A stretch of 64,000 nucleotides of DNA from positions 8,220 through 72,219 of the forward strand of contig JALXDL010000039.1 of the NCBI GenBank assembly GCA_026990385.1, read 5' to 3'. Source of the DNA: DRKI01 sp011051875 (GTDB taxonomy: Bacteria; Desulfobacterota; Desulfobulbia; Desulfobulbales; Desulfobulbaceae). This document shows positions 8,977-17,982 of this stretch, piece after piece. Both the position numbers and the translations under genes were made by a program. The number at the start of each line of letters is the position of its first letter. Position 1 is the stretch's first letter. The notes beneath the pieces are model-generated. The model saw only the letters and a list, made by a program, of their open reading frames with translations. It did no database searches and had not been told where the DNA came from.

Positions 8977-9996
8977 ATGGCAAAACGAAAGGGGATCACG
9001 GTCAGCAGGCAGATCATGGACAGCCAGTTGCTCCATCCCGGCGCGACCGGCGAGTTGACCGGTCTGCTCAACGAGCTGATCGTCGCGGCCAAGATCATCA
9101 GCGCCGAGGTCAACATGGCCGGGCTCGCCGATATCCTCGGCCAGTCGGGCAAGGTGAATATCCAGGGCGAGGATGTCCAGAAGCTCGACGAGTTCGCCAA
9201 CCAGACCATCAAGCGTCGCATGGAGCAGTGCGGCTACATCTGCGTCATGGCCTCGGAGGAGGAAGAAGGGATCATCCCGGTACTCGAAGGCTACGAGGGC
9301 AAGTACAGCCTGGCATTCGATCCCCTGGACGGCTCCTCAAACATCGATGTCAACGTCTCCATCGGCACCATCTTCTCCATCCATCGCCGGGTCAGCTCCG
9401 GCAAGCAGGGGAGTGCGGAAGATCTTCTCCAGAAGGGAAGCAGGCAGGTGGCCGCAGGCTATATCATCTACGGCTCCAGCACCGTGCTGGTCTACACCAC
9501 CGGCGACGGCGTGCACGGGTTCACCCTGGATCCCAGCGTGGGCGAGTTCTTTCTTTCCCATCCCGACATCCGGATCCCGGAGCAGGCCAAGTATTACAGC
9601 GTCAATGAGTCCTATACCAACTACTGGTATGAGCCGACCCGGAAATTCATAAACTATCTCAAGGAGGTCGATCCGGATTCCGGCCGCCCCTACAGCCTGC
9701 GCTACATCGGCTCCCTGGTCGCTGATTTCCACCGCAACCTGATCAAGGGCGGCATCTTCCTTTATGCCCGCGACAGGAAGAGCACTGACAAGCCCGAGGG
9801 CAAGCTGCGGCTGCTGTACGAGGCCGCACCCCTGGCCATGGTGGTGGAACAGGCCGGCGGCCGGGCCATCACCGATGACGGCCGCAGGATTCTCGACATC
9901 GAACCCCGCGAGCTGCACCAGCGCGTGCCCCTGATCATCGGCTCGAAAAAGGAGGTCGACCTGGCCGAGCAGTTCTTCACTGCCTCCGCGAAGTAG
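8977..9996 (+). CDS. fbp: Fructose-1,6-bisphosphatase class I
   Basis: Hydrolyses fructose-1,6-bisphosphate to fructose-6-phosphate, the committed gluconeogenic step (also used in some CO2-fixation cycles). The 339-residue product has the class I signature FDPLDGSSNIDVNVSIGTIF, the metal-binding EEEEG region, YIIYGSSTVLVYTTG and the substrate-site RYIGSLVADFHRNL. C-terminal KLRLLYEAAPLA with VEQAGGRA completes the fold. The ATG at 8977 is chosen because AAGGAGG lies 9 bp upstream; a longer upstream frame exists but has no similarity. The class II aldolase near 55 kb would supply the substrate. Confidence 0.96.
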   Translation: MAKRKGITVSRQIMDSQLLHPGATGELTGLLNELIVAAKIISAEVNMAGLADILGQSGKVNIQGEDVQKLDEFANQTIKRRMEQCGYICVMASEEEEGIIPVLEGYEGKYSLAFDPLDGSSNIDVNVSIGTIFSIHRRVSSGKQGSAEDLLQKGSRQVAAGYIIYGSSTVLVYTTGDGVHGFTLDPSVGEFFLSHPDIRIPEQAKYYSVNESYTNYWYEPTRKFINYLKEVDPDSGRPYSLRYIGSLVADFHRNLIKGGIFLYARDRKSTDKPEGKLRLLYEAAPLAMVVEQAGGRAITDDGRRILDIEPRELHQRVPLIIGSKKEVDLAEQFFTASAK

Positions 9997-10050
9997 GACC
10001 CATGCGGCTGCCGCTTCCTCCACGATCTCTTGCCGCGACAGGGTGTTGAG

Positions 10051-10569
10051 ATGCTGGACTTCCTCGAGCTGATCAGCCGGGCCATCGACCGGCTCAACCT
10101 CGTGGTCGGCCGGCTGGTCTCCTGGGTGACCCTGCTGGTGGTCCTGGTGGTCTTCACCGACGTGGTGATGCGCTACGCCTTCAATACCAGCTTTGTCTTC
10201 ACCCAGGAGCTGGAGTGGCATCTCTTTGCCTTCATCTTTCTCATGGGCGCTGGCTATACCCTGCTGCGCGAGGGGCATGTCCGGGTGGACATCATCTACC
10301 AGCGGCTGGATCGCAGGGGCCGGGCCTGGGTGGACCTGGCGGGGGTGGTGGTTTTCCTCCTGCCCGGCTGCTACCTGGTCATCGCCACGGCCATCCCCTT
10401 CGTGGTCTCCTCCTACCTGACCGGCGAGGGATCACCCGATCCCGGCGGCATTCCCCATCGCTGGCTGCTCAAGGCCTGTGTCCCGGCCGGTTTCCTGCTC
10501 CTCGGGCTGCAGGGGATCTCCATGGCCATCAAGGCGATCCGCGTGCTGGCCGGCAGGGAGACGGACTGA
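10051..10569 (+). CDS. TRAP transporter small permease, DctQ-type
   Basis: Small membrane subunit (172 residues) of a tripartite ATP-independent periplasmic transporter. Four hydrophobic segments are visible at roughly 20-42, 52-72, 90-112 and 138-158. The family stretch TQELEWHLFAFIFLMGAGYTL and EGHVRVDIIYQRL lie between helices 2 and 3. The ATG at 10051 is preferred over an in-frame TTG at 10030. It overlaps the large permease gene by one base (TGATG), so subunits are coupled. The binding protein is encoded 3 kb downstream. Confidence 0.92.
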   Translation: MLDFLELISRAIDRLNLVVGRLVSWVTLLVVLVVFTDVVMRYAFNTSFVFTQELEWHLFAFIFLMGAGYTLLREGHVRVDIIYQRLDRRGRAWVDLAGVVVFLLPGCYLVIATAIPFVVSSYLTGEGSPDPGGIPHRWLLKACVPAGFLLLGLQGISMAIKAIRVLAGRETD

Positions 10570-11900
10570 TGTTCATGGACTATCTTCCGGCCTGGATGTT
10601 CCTGGCCCTGACCATCCTGCTCATGGCCGGCTTCCCGGTCACCTTTACCCTCCTTGGCACCTCGCTCGTTTTCGGGCTGATCGGCTTCGGCTGGGACTTT
10701 TTCAATCTCCTGCCCCTGCGTATCTGGGGCATCATGACCAATGTCACCCTGCTGGCCGTGCCGCTCTTTGTCTTCATGGGAGTCATGCTGGAACGATCCG
10801 GCCTGGCCGAGGACCTGCTCGACACCATGGGGCTGCTTTTCGGCCGCATCCGCGGCGGACTTGCCGTCTCCACCGTGGTGGTCGGCGCCCTGCTCGGCGC
10901 TTCCACCGGCATCGTCGGTGCCACCGTGGTCACCATGGGGTTGCTGGCCGTGCCCACCATGCTCAGGCGCGGCTACCAGAAGGAGCTGGCCACGGGTACG
11001 GTTTCGGCCTCCGGCACCCTGGGCCAGATCATTCCGCCCTCCATCGTCCTGGTCCTGATCGGTGACATCGTCGGTGTGCCCGTGGGCGACCTGTTCATGG
11101 GCGCGGTCCTGCCCGGGCTGGTCCTGGTGGGACTCTACATCGCCTACATCCTGGTCGTGGCCACCCTCAGGCCGGAGATCGCGCCGCCGTTCCGGATGGA
11201 CAGCGAGGGCGGCCTGCACGGTATCGACCTGATGCTGCGGGTGCTCAGGTCGCTGGTGCCGCCGCTTTTCCTGATGGTGGCAGTGCTCGGTTCCATCTTC
11301 GCCGGCATTGCCTCGCCCACCGAGGCGGCCGCGGTGGGCGCGGTGGGGGCCACCCTGCTCACCGCGCTCAACCGGCGTTTCAGTCTGAAGATCCTGCAGC
11401 AGGTCATGGATTCCACCCTGCAGCTCACCTGCATGGTATTCATCATCCTGGTGGGTGCGGCCGCCTTCGGCCTGGTCTTCCGCGGCACCGGCGGCGACGA
11501 CCTGGTGCGCAGCTTTCTTGCAGGTATTGCCGCTGTCCATGGCCGCTGGTTCGTGCTGTTCGTGGTCATGGCACTCATCTTCGTGATCGGTTTTTTTCTC
11601 GATTTCATCGAGATCACCTTTATCCACGTGCCGGTGCTGGCACCGATCATGATCGAGTTCGGCTTTGACCCGGTCTGGCTCTGTATCCTGATCGCGGTCA
11701 ACCTGCAGACCTCGTTCATGACCCCGCCTTTCGGCTTTTCGCTGTTCTATCTCAAGGCTGTCTGCCCGCCGGAGGTGCGGACGGGGCACATCTACAGGGG
11801 CATCATCCCCTTTGTCGTCTGCCAGCTTGCCGGCCTGCTCATCGTTATCCTCTTTCCCGGCCTCATCACCTGGCTGCCCCGGGTGGTTTTCAGCCAGTGA
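10569..11900 (+). CDS. TRAP transporter large permease, DctM-type
   Basis: The 443-residue large membrane subunit with about 12 hydrophobic segments. It couples import of the bound substrate to the sodium gradient. Typical DctM motifs are LLAVPLFVFMGVMLERSG, the central GALLGASTGIVGATVVTMG, QIIPPSIVLVLIGDIVGV, ASPTEAAAVGAVGA and the late TPPFGFSLFYLKAV. The start is the ATG overlapping the dctQ stop; the reading frame stays open further upstream but that part lies inside dctQ. The next gene follows with almost no gap. Confidence 0.95.
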   Translation: MFMDYLPAWMFLALTILLMAGFPVTFTLLGTSLVFGLIGFGWDFFNLLPLRIWGIMTNVTLLAVPLFVFMGVMLERSGLAEDLLDTMGLLFGRIRGGLAVSTVVVGALLGASTGIVGATVVTMGLLAVPTMLRRGYQKELATGTVSASGTLGQIIPPSIVLVLIGDIVGVPVGDLFMGAVLPGLVLVGLYIAYILVVATLRPEIAPPFRMDSEGGLHGIDLMLRVLRSLVPPLFLMVAVLGSIFAGIASPTEAAAVGAVGATLLTALNRRFSLKILQQVMDSTLQLTCMVFIILVGAAAFGLVFRGTGGDDLVRSFLAGIAAVHGRWFVLFVVMALIFVIGFFLDFIEITFIHVPVLAPIMIEFGFDPVWLCILIAVNLQTSFMTPPFGFSLFYLKAVCPPEVRTGHIYRGIIPFVVCQLAGLLIVILFPGLITWLPRVVFSQ

Positions 11901-11929
11901 CCGCGCGATTTCCGTACAAGGAGTTCATG

Positions 11930-13423
11930 ATGGCACCCCGCACTGTCTCCCGGAACATACTGGTCAAGGGGCTCTGCTGCCTCCTTCCCCTCCTCGTTCT
12001 CTGGCCCGCCACCGGCGGCCTGTCCGCTACGGGCAGTGAGATCACCGCGGCCGTGCAAAGGCGGTGGACCGGTGATTTCGACCAGATGGTCAAGCTCCAC
12101 CGTATCCGGGTGCTGGTCCCTTTCAGCAAGACCTTCTACTTCCTCGACGGTGGCCGGCAGCTCGGTTTTACCTACGAGATGGTCCGGCGTTTCGAGGAGT
12201 TTGTGAACAAGCGGCTGAACAAGGGGCATGTCAAGGTCAAGGTGGTGATCATCCCCACGCAGCGGAACCGGTTGCTGCCCGACCTGGTGGCCGGCCGTGG
12301 TGACATCGCGGCCGGCAACCTGACAATAACCACCGGGCGGCTCCGGAGCGTGGATTTCAGCGACCCCTTTTTCACCGATGTCAGCGAGATCATCGTTACC
12401 GGGCCCGGCGGACCGCCGCTGCACACTATTTTTGATCTTGCCGGCCGGGAGATCTATGTCAGGAAGTCGAGCAGCTACTACGACAGCCTGCGCCGCCTGA
12501 ACGAGGGGTTGCAGGCGATGGGAAAGAAACCGGCAGTCATCCGGCTGGCGGATGAGTACCTGGAGGACGAGGACCTCCTGGAGATGGTCAATGCCAGCCT
12601 GATTCCCATGATCGTCATTGATTCCCACAAGGGAACCTTCTGGCGGCAGATCTTCAGGTCCATTACCCTGCACCCGGAGATCAGGCTCCGCAGCGGCGGC
12701 CGGATCGGCTGGGCGATCCGCAAGAACAGTCCCCGCCTCCTGGCCGAGATCAATGAGTTCGTCCGCAGAAACAAGAAGGGAACACTCCATTTCAACATCC
12801 TCTTCAACCGCTATCTCAAGGATACCAGGTATGTCAAAAACGCCCTGTCAGAAAAGGAGATCAGAAAGTTTGAACAGACCCTGGACCTGTTTCGCAAGTA
12901 TGGTGCGAAGTATGATTTCAACTGGATCATGCTGGCGGCCCTGGCCTACCAGGAGTCGGGGCTGGACCAGAACAGGCGGAGCAGGGCCGGCGCCATCGGC
13001 GTGATGCAGATCCTGCCCTCCACGGCTGCGGACCCCAACGTCGGGATCAGCAATATCGAGAGGATAGAGAATAATGTTCATGCCGGCACCAAGTATCTCC
13101 GTTTTATGGTTGACCGCTATTTCAACGACTCCGGCATGGACAGGCTCAACCGGGGGTTGTTCGCCTTTGCCGCCTACAACGCCGGACCGGCCAGGATTGC
13201 AAAGCTGCGGCGGGAGGCGGCCGGGGAGGGATTGGATCCCAATGTCTGGTTCAACAACGTGGAGCTGGTGGCCGCTCGCCGGATCGGCCGGGAAACCGTG
13301 CAGTACGTGGACAATATCTACAAGTACTATGTGGCCTACCGGATGATCGTCCGCAGAAACAACCGGGCCCTGGTGGGCAAGTCCCTGCTGAAAGAGCAGC
13401 TCAGGAAAGAGGACGGCCGGTAG
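11930..13423 (+). CDS. MltF-like lytic transglycosylase with amino-acid-binding-type domain
   Basis: Periplasmic peptidoglycan hydrolase of 497 residues. After a signal sequence (about 6-30) comes a family 3 solute-binding-like domain (about 55-280; IRVLVPFSKTFYFLDGG, AGNLTITTGRLRSVDFSDPF). A C-terminal SLT domain follows (about 315-440), with the catalytic Glu in AYQESGLD, then GAIGVMQILPSTA and FAAYNAGPARI. This is the MltF architecture. The start is ambiguous: a GTG at 11897 overlaps the dctM stop, but the ATG at 11930 has AAGGAG six bases upstream. It lies between the TRAP permease and binding-protein genes, an odd placement. Confidence 0.9.
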   Translation: MAPRTVSRNILVKGLCCLLPLLVLWPATGGLSATGSEITAAVQRRWTGDFDQMVKLHRIRVLVPFSKTFYFLDGGRQLGFTYEMVRRFEEFVNKRLNKGHVKVKVVIIPTQRNRLLPDLVAGRGDIAAGNLTITTGRLRSVDFSDPFFTDVSEIIVTGPGGPPLHTIFDLAGREIYVRKSSSYYDSLRRLNEGLQAMGKKPAVIRLADEYLEDEDLLEMVNASLIPMIVIDSHKGTFWRQIFRSITLHPEIRLRSGGRIGWAIRKNSPRLLAEINEFVRRNKKGTLHFNILFNRYLKDTRYVKNALSEKEIRKFEQTLDLFRKYGAKYDFNWIMLAALAYQESGLDQNRRSRAGAIGVMQILPSTAADPNVGISNIERIENNVHAGTKYLRFMVDRYFNDSGMDRLNRGLFAFAAYNAGPARIAKLRREAAGEGLDPNVWFNNVELVAARRIGRETVQYVDNIYKYYVAYRMIVRRNNRALVGKSLLKEQLRKEDGR

Positions 13424-13506
13424 CCGGACCGCCGGACACGGTGTAGCCGCGACAACAGGGGCACGCTGATGGCCCCGCATCAAGCATTCAGAACAGGAGG
13501 TGTACC

Positions 13507-14613
13507 ATGGAACGCCGTGAATTTCTCAAGACCGTAACAACCGCAGCCGTCTCCGCAACTGCCGCGTCCGCCCTTGCGGCACCTGCCGTCCTGGCCGGGG
13601 AGAAGACCTATCGCTGGAAGATGGTCACCACCTGGCCGCCCAACCTGCCCGTGCTCCAGGATGGGGCCAAGCTCTTTGCCAGGCGGGTGGAGGAACTCTC
13701 CGGTGGCCGGCTCAGGATCAAGGTCTTTGCCGCCGGCGAGCTGGTGCCTGCCCTGGGTGTTTTTGACGCGGTCTCGGCCGGTACCGTACAGTGCGGTTCC
13801 GGCGCCGCCTATTACTGGGCCGGCAAGGTTCCGGCCGCGCAGTGGTTCGCCACGGTCCCCTTTGGCCTCAATGCCCAGGGCCTCAATGCCTGGTTCTACG
13901 GCGGTGACGGCCTGAAGCTGTGGGAGGAGGTCTATGCGCCGTTCAATGTCGTGCCCCGGCCCCAGGGCAATACGGGGGTGCAGATGGGCGGGTGGTTCCG
14001 CAAGGAGATCAACTCGCTGGCCGATTTCAAGGGACTGAAAATGCGTATCCCCGGCCTGGGCGGCAAGGTGATCGCCAAGGCGGGCGGCACCGTGGTTCTG
14101 CTGGCGGGCGGTGAGATCTTCACCTCCCTGGAACGTGGCGTGCTCGACGCCACCGAGTGGGTGGGCCCCATGCACGACCTGCGCATGGGGTTCTACAAGG
14201 CCGCGCCCTACTACTATTATCCGGGCTGGCATGAGCCGGGCACCTGCCTGGAGGTCATCTTCAACAGGAAGGACTATGAGGGCCTGCCCAGGGAGCTGCA
14301 GCAGATCATCGACCTGGTGGCCATGGAGATCAACCTCTGGTCCCTGTGCCAGTTCGAGGCCGGCAACGGCGCTGCACTGCAGGAACTGATCACCCGGCAC
14401 CACGTCAAGCTGCGTCGTTTCCCGGACAAGGTCCTGGCCGATCTGCACAAACTGGCCCGCGAGGTGGTGGAGGAGGAGGCAGCCAAGGATCCCATGTCGA
14501 CCAAGGTCAACGAGGCCTACAAGAAGTTCAAGGCCCAGGTCGGGATCTGGGGATCGGTCTCGGAAAAGGCCTACTATGATCTCATTGCGGACACCTATGC
14601 CCTGAATCAGTAG
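13507..14613 (+). CDS. TRAP transporter substrate-binding protein, DctP family (TakP-like), Tat signal
   Basis: Periplasmic binding subunit, 368 residues, that delivers substrate to the DctQM permease encoded upstream. The N-terminus carries a twin-arginine signal (RREFLK, residues 3-8, cleavage probably near VLAGE). The mature start KMVTTWPPNLPVLQDGAKLF, the GLGGKVIAKAGG region and the SLERGVLDATEWVGPMHDLR stretch match the subgroup that includes the alpha-keto-acid binder TakP and proteins labelled mannitol/chloroaromatic transport. A 2-oxo acid or other monocarboxylate ligand is therefore likely but unproven. GGAGGTG precedes the ATG. Confidence 0.92.
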   Translation: MERREFLKTVTTAAVSATAASALAAPAVLAGEKTYRWKMVTTWPPNLPVLQDGAKLFARRVEELSGGRLRIKVFAAGELVPALGVFDAVSAGTVQCGSGAAYYWAGKVPAAQWFATVPFGLNAQGLNAWFYGGDGLKLWEEVYAPFNVVPRPQGNTGVQMGGWFRKEINSLADFKGLKMRIPGLGGKVIAKAGGTVVLLAGGEIFTSLERGVLDATEWVGPMHDLRMGFYKAAPYYYYPGWHEPGTCLEVIFNRKDYEGLPRELQQIIDLVAMEINLWSLCQFEAGNGAALQELITRHHVKLRRFPDKVLADLHKLAREVVEEEAAKDPMSTKVNEAYKKFKAQVGIWGSVSEKAYYDLIADTYALNQ

Positions 14614-14683
14614 TCCTGTGTCCTGGTCCGCCTCCTGGCCCTCTTTCCGGGTCCGGGCGGACCAGGTGACCCGGAATCCTCCT

Positions 14684-15880
14684 GTGAATGATCGCGACCG
14701 GCACATACTGTCCGTGACCTGTTACGGACATTTTCTGAGCCATTTCAACATGCTGGTCTTTCCGGCCATCCTGTTGCCCCTTTCGGACGGCCTGAAAATG
14801 ACCATGGCCGATACCCTGGACCTGGCCTTCTGGATGTACCTCCTGTTCGGGGTCACGGCCCTGCCGTGGGGAATGCTGGCCGACAGGATCGGGCCGCGGC
14901 CGCTGCTGGCCCTCTTCTACCTCGGGGCCGGCTGCTCCGGCCTGGCTGCGGCCATGGCCATGGATTCGCCCTTTGCCCTGAAACTGGCCCTGGCCGGGGT
15001 GGGCCTCTTTTCGGGGATCTACCATCCGGCCGGCCTGGGCTGGATCGCCTGCTGCGTAAGCCGGACCTCGGCCGGCATGGCGGTGAACGGCATGTTCGGC
15101 AACCTGGGGCTGGCCACGGGCCCCCTGCTGGCCGGCCTGGCCAACTGGCTCTGGGGCACGTCCGCCGTCTACCTGGGCCTGGCCATGATGAACCTGGCCG
15201 GCCTGGTCCTGCTGCTGCGTTCCGGCCCCGGGACATGCCCTGCCTCCGCCCATGACGACAAGAAAGCAGCGGCCGCCTCCTGGAAACGATTTGCCGTGCT
15301 CCTGGTGGTGATGATGCTCGGCGGCGTGGTCTATCGCGGCTCCACCGTCATCCTGCCCTCCCTCTTCGAGCTGCGGGGAACTCACCTCTACCGGCAGGTC
15401 ACCGACCTGCTGTCCGGTCATGTTTCGGGAAACCTGACCGCCACCGTGCTTGTCTCGTGTCTCTACCTGGCCGGCATGCTCGGCCAGTATGCCGGCGGCA
15501 GGGTAGGGGAGCGGTTCGACCTGCGGTGGGGATATCTCCTCTTTCACCTGCTGACCATTCCGGCGGCCTTTGCCATGGCACTTGTCGCCGACCTGCCCCT
15601 GGTGCTGCTGGCCACGGTCCACTCCTTTTTTCTGCTTGGCATGCAGCCCATTGAAAATACGCTGGTTGCCCGGCTGACTCCGCCGTCCATGCACTCCATG
15701 GCCTTTGGCATGAAGTTTGTCCTTACCTTCGGGGTGGGCGCCCTGGCCGTGAAGCTGGTCCGGTCTGTCGAGGCGGGTTATGGTATCGATGCGGTCTTTC
15801 CGGCCCTGGGCATGGTCTCGATCCTGCTCGTCTGCTGTATCCTGCTCCTGGTCCGGGTCACGCCGCCGCTTCGTTCCTGA
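14684..15880 (+). CDS. MFS transporter, fosmidomycin-resistance-like group
   Basis: Polytopic inner-membrane transporter of about 398 residues with 11-12 hydrophobic segments in two halves. The family motif A equivalent is GMLADRIGPRPLLALFYLG; GIYHPAGLGWIA and NGMFGNLGLATGPLLAG resemble the Fsr-like subgroup. The substrate is unknown. The start is uncertain: a GTG at 14684 begins just before the first helix, a GTG at 14618 is also possible, and neither has a clear ribosome-binding site. It follows the TRAP binding-protein gene closely and may be the last gene of that operon. Confidence 0.85.
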   Translation: MNDRDRHILSVTCYGHFLSHFNMLVFPAILLPLSDGLKMTMADTLDLAFWMYLLFGVTALPWGMLADRIGPRPLLALFYLGAGCSGLAAAMAMDSPFALKLALAGVGLFSGIYHPAGLGWIACCVSRTSAGMAVNGMFGNLGLATGPLLAGLANWLWGTSAVYLGLAMMNLAGLVLLLRSGPGTCPASAHDDKKAAAASWKRFAVLLVVMMLGGVVYRGSTVILPSLFELRGTHLYRQVTDLLSGHVSGNLTATVLVSCLYLAGMLGQYAGGRVGERFDLRWGYLLFHLLTIPAAFAMALVADLPLVLLATVHSFFLLGMQPIENTLVARLTPPSMHSMAFGMKFVLTFGVGALAVKLVRSVEAGYGIDAVFPALGMVSILLVCCILLLVRVTPPLRS

Positions 15881-15954
15881 AAACAACAAAAATTCCGGCG
15901 GGCCCCCTTCCGGGCCGGTGGTTGAGAACCGTACCCGGCCTTTTCCCTGTACGT

Positions 15955-16010
15955 TGTCACAGGCACCCCGTCTCTGCACGGTCGCGCCGGGCCGGCCGCT
16001 GCCAGTGTCC
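15955..16010 (+). repeat. Dispersed repeat family B, half element
   Basis: TTGTCACAGGCACCCCGTCT followed by CTGCACGGTCGCGCCG. This closely matches the reverse complement of the right arm of the inverted repeat at 34861-34957 (CACAGGCACCCCGCCTCTGC, then ACGGTCGCGCCG). It sits between the MFS gene and the heptad-repeat gene. Confidence 0.55.
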
Positions 16011-16129
16011 CTTCCCCGAAATGTCGGCATGGCATAAAAAAGGGTTGCAATACCTCTCAATTTTAAGTAATTGGTTAATTAATTAAATTATTAAGCATAA
16101 GCCAGCTCATCTGGCAAGGAGGGAGTGCC

Positions 16130-16777
16130 ATGCAGTCGATCAACCAGAGGATCTCCACCATCACCGTTCTGCTCGCAACCTGTCTGCTGTTTACGGTCGC
16201 TGTACCGGCCAGGGCCGCCCTGGACGGCGACGAGTTCACCGCCCAACTCAATGCCCTTGTCCTGCAGGGCAATGACCTGCTGGCCCAGGCATCGGCCATC
16301 ACCCTCACTCCCCTGACCATGAGTTCCCGCATCGACCAGCTCGAGGCGGCGGTCACCGACTATCGTTCCAATGTCATTGCCGCCTACAACGACGTGGTTG
16401 CCGCGTCAGGGAGCAGCCTCAGCCTGAATTCCGACATGCTGGTGGCCCTGCAGACCCTGAGTACGATCAGCGTATCCCTGGCCGATACCTGCAAGGATCT
16501 CACCCTCCAGATCGCCAACCTGGCCGCATCCACCTTTCTCAGCACCCTGGACAGCTCCCTTTCCGCCATGCTCCGGCTGTCCGACGATATCGGCCTGATG
16601 GCGGACCGGATCCTGGAGATGGCGGACAAGATCCTGGTCATGGCCGACAACATCGGTGAGATGGCGGACCGGATCATCGCCACCCAGCTCATCCAGAGCA
16701 ACAACCTGAAGCTGGTCATGGATACGATCCTGGCGACCCAGAACAACATCATCAGGCTCATCAGCCTCTTTCTGTAA
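16130..16777 (+). CDS. Unrecognised secreted protein with four heptad repeats
   Basis: No family recognised. The 215-residue product has a clear Sec signal (hydrophobic 11-24, ARA at 27-29). The mature part is almost entirely helical-looking and poor in glycine and aromatics. Residues 156-183 are four tandem heptads: LMADRIL, EMADKIL, VMADNIG and EMADRII. Another IATQ/LATQ pair follows. The single mature Cys is at 121. A strong AAGGAGGG precedes the ATG, and an AT-rich block upstream (16045-16100) could hold the promoter. It is a stand-alone gene, so a periplasmic coiled-coil or oligomerising role is only a guess. Confidence 0.75.
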   Translation: MQSINQRISTITVLLATCLLFTVAVPARAALDGDEFTAQLNALVLQGNDLLAQASAITLTPLTMSSRIDQLEAAVTDYRSNVIAAYNDVVAASGSSLSLNSDMLVALQTLSTISVSLADTCKDLTLQIANLAASTFLSTLDSSLSAMLRLSDDIGLMADRILEMADKILVMADNIGEMADRIIATQLIQSNNLKLVMDTILATQNNIIRLISLFL

Positions 16778-17159
16778 CCCCAGGGCGGCACGCATCCGGG
16801 GACTGCTGCCTGACCGGCATCCCGGAACGGGCATGCCTTTCTCCCGCACGGACGGCAGCCATGGATCGTCCGCCAGTTACCTCCTCACCTCCTTCCGGGC
16901 GTGACGCGATGTTTCGTGTTGCGCCCGCCTCTGTCATTCGCCGTGATTGTACCGTGAAGGGGCTGGAACGGCCCGAGCCGGTCTGACCAGCCAGATGCAT
17001 CCCGGCGTGGCACCGCAGCGGGTCTCACCAGGGTCGATGTCATGACGGGACGGCTGTATCTTCCTGGCTCCCGGCCGGTTTCTTTCCGGAGAAACCGGCA
17101 TGCCGTGCCGCTGGGGGTACGGCAGGGGCAACAGGATCCGGGTTTGGGGCTGGTGCAGG
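16778..17159. other. Intergenic region between convergent genes
   Basis: No gene recognised. It holds a hairpin at 17074-17099 (listed separately). Confidence 0.4.
17074..17099. terminator. Hairpin between convergent genes
   Basis: GCCGGTTTC (17074-17082) pairs with GAAACCGGC (17091-17099) across an 8-base loop, with one further T-A pair inside. It lies between the 3-prime ends of the heptad-repeat gene and the TauE-like gene. There is no T tract, so it is at best a weak or Rho-assisted terminator. Confidence 0.35.
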
Positions 17160-17846
17160 TTATCGGTCCAGGACCAACCCGACATGATGGTAGAGGTTGT
17201 AGCAGCCCAGGCCGATCACCAGCAGGCCGGCCCAGCGGAGCATCTCCTTCCTGGTCGCGGCGGTGAGCCAGTGGACCGTGGTGCCGAAGAGAAAGAGGGA
17301 GGGCAGGGTGCCGAGGCCGAAGGAGAACATGATCAGGCCCCCCTGGACCGGGTCGCCGCGGCCGGCGGCGGCAAGGGCGATGGCATAGAGAAAGCCGCAG
17401 GGCAGAAAGCCCATGACCATGCCCACCGGCAGGGCGGCAGGGCCGGGCGGCAACCGCCGGAGCCGGGTCACGGTGCGGGTGAGGACGCCCATGGCGCCGG
17501 GAAACTCGAGCCGGATGATGCCTCGGCCGGAAAAGAGGCCGGTGGTGGCCAGTCCCATGGCGATGATGACCAGGTCGGCGAGAATGAGGATCCCGTGCGA
17601 GGCCAGGGAAAAGACCGGCGTCCTGTTAAGAAGGGCACCCACCCAGCCGGCCACGGCACCGATGAAGGTGTAGGTGGCGATGCGGCCGAGGTTGTAGAAG
17701 AGATGGAAAACAATACCCTGGCGCAGGCCGCGGCCGCGCAGGGACAGGGCCGCCACCACCGGGCCGCACATGCCGATGCAGTGGCCCGATCCGAGAAAGG
17801 CGGTGCTGAGCGCAATGCTGTAGACCGGATCAATCATCCCCGTCAT
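17160..17846 (-). CDS. TauE/SafE-like (DsbD_2-type) membrane protein in cbb3 locus
   Basis: A 228-residue inner-membrane protein with about six hydrophobic segments. The N-terminal GSGHCIGMCGPVVAAL and the central VGMVMGFLPCGFLYAIAL place it in the sulfite exporter TauE/SafE-like, cytochrome-biogenesis transmembrane group commonly encoded next to ccoS. The paired Cys motifs in two helices fit copper or thiol handling during oxidase assembly. It is the last gene of the leftward cco cluster, overlapping ccoS. ATG 17846 is used; ATG 17837 is also possible. Confidence 0.85.
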   Translation of the reverse strand: MTGMIDPVYSIALSTAFLGSGHCIGMCGPVVAALSLRGRGLRQGIVFHLFYNLGRIATYTFIGAVAGWVGALLNRTPVFSLASHGILILADLVIIAMGLATTGLFSGRGIIRLEFPGAMGVLTRTVTRLRRLPPGPAALPVGMVMGFLPCGFLYAIALAAAGRGDPVQGGLIMFSFGLGTLPSLFLFGTTVHWLTAATRKEMLRWAGLLVIGLGCYNLYHHVGLVLDR

Positions 17847-17979
17847 CCTCGAGCATCCGGTACTTGGGCCGTTCGATGTCGTCGAACTCGCCCTTTTTCG
17901 CCGCCCACAGGAAGACCAGCCAGGCGCCGATTCCCAGGAAGAGCGAGAGCAGCAGAAGGATGATAATGGACTTGAACAT
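17830..17979 (-). CDS. ccoS: cbb3 oxidase assembly protein CcoS
   Basis: A 49-residue membrane protein with one N-terminal helix (about 3-26) followed by a short acidic cytoplasmic tail, WAAKKGEFDDIERPKYRMLE. CcoS is needed for cofactor insertion into the cbb3 oxidase. Its stop overlaps the TauE-like start and its ATG lies 3 bp after ccoI. The C-terminal KYRMLEDD is shared with the CcoQ encoded at 22487-22630. Confidence 0.88.
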   Translation of the reverse strand: MFKSIIILLLLSLFLGIGAWLVFLWAAKKGEFDDIERPKYRMLEDDGDD

Positions 17980-17982
17980 GGT

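Noticed and set aside
10215..10568. Upstream extension of the dctM reading frame
   Set aside because: It lies inside dctQ in another frame and has low-complexity residues; the ATG at 10569 overlapping the dctQ stop gives the normal DctM N-terminus.
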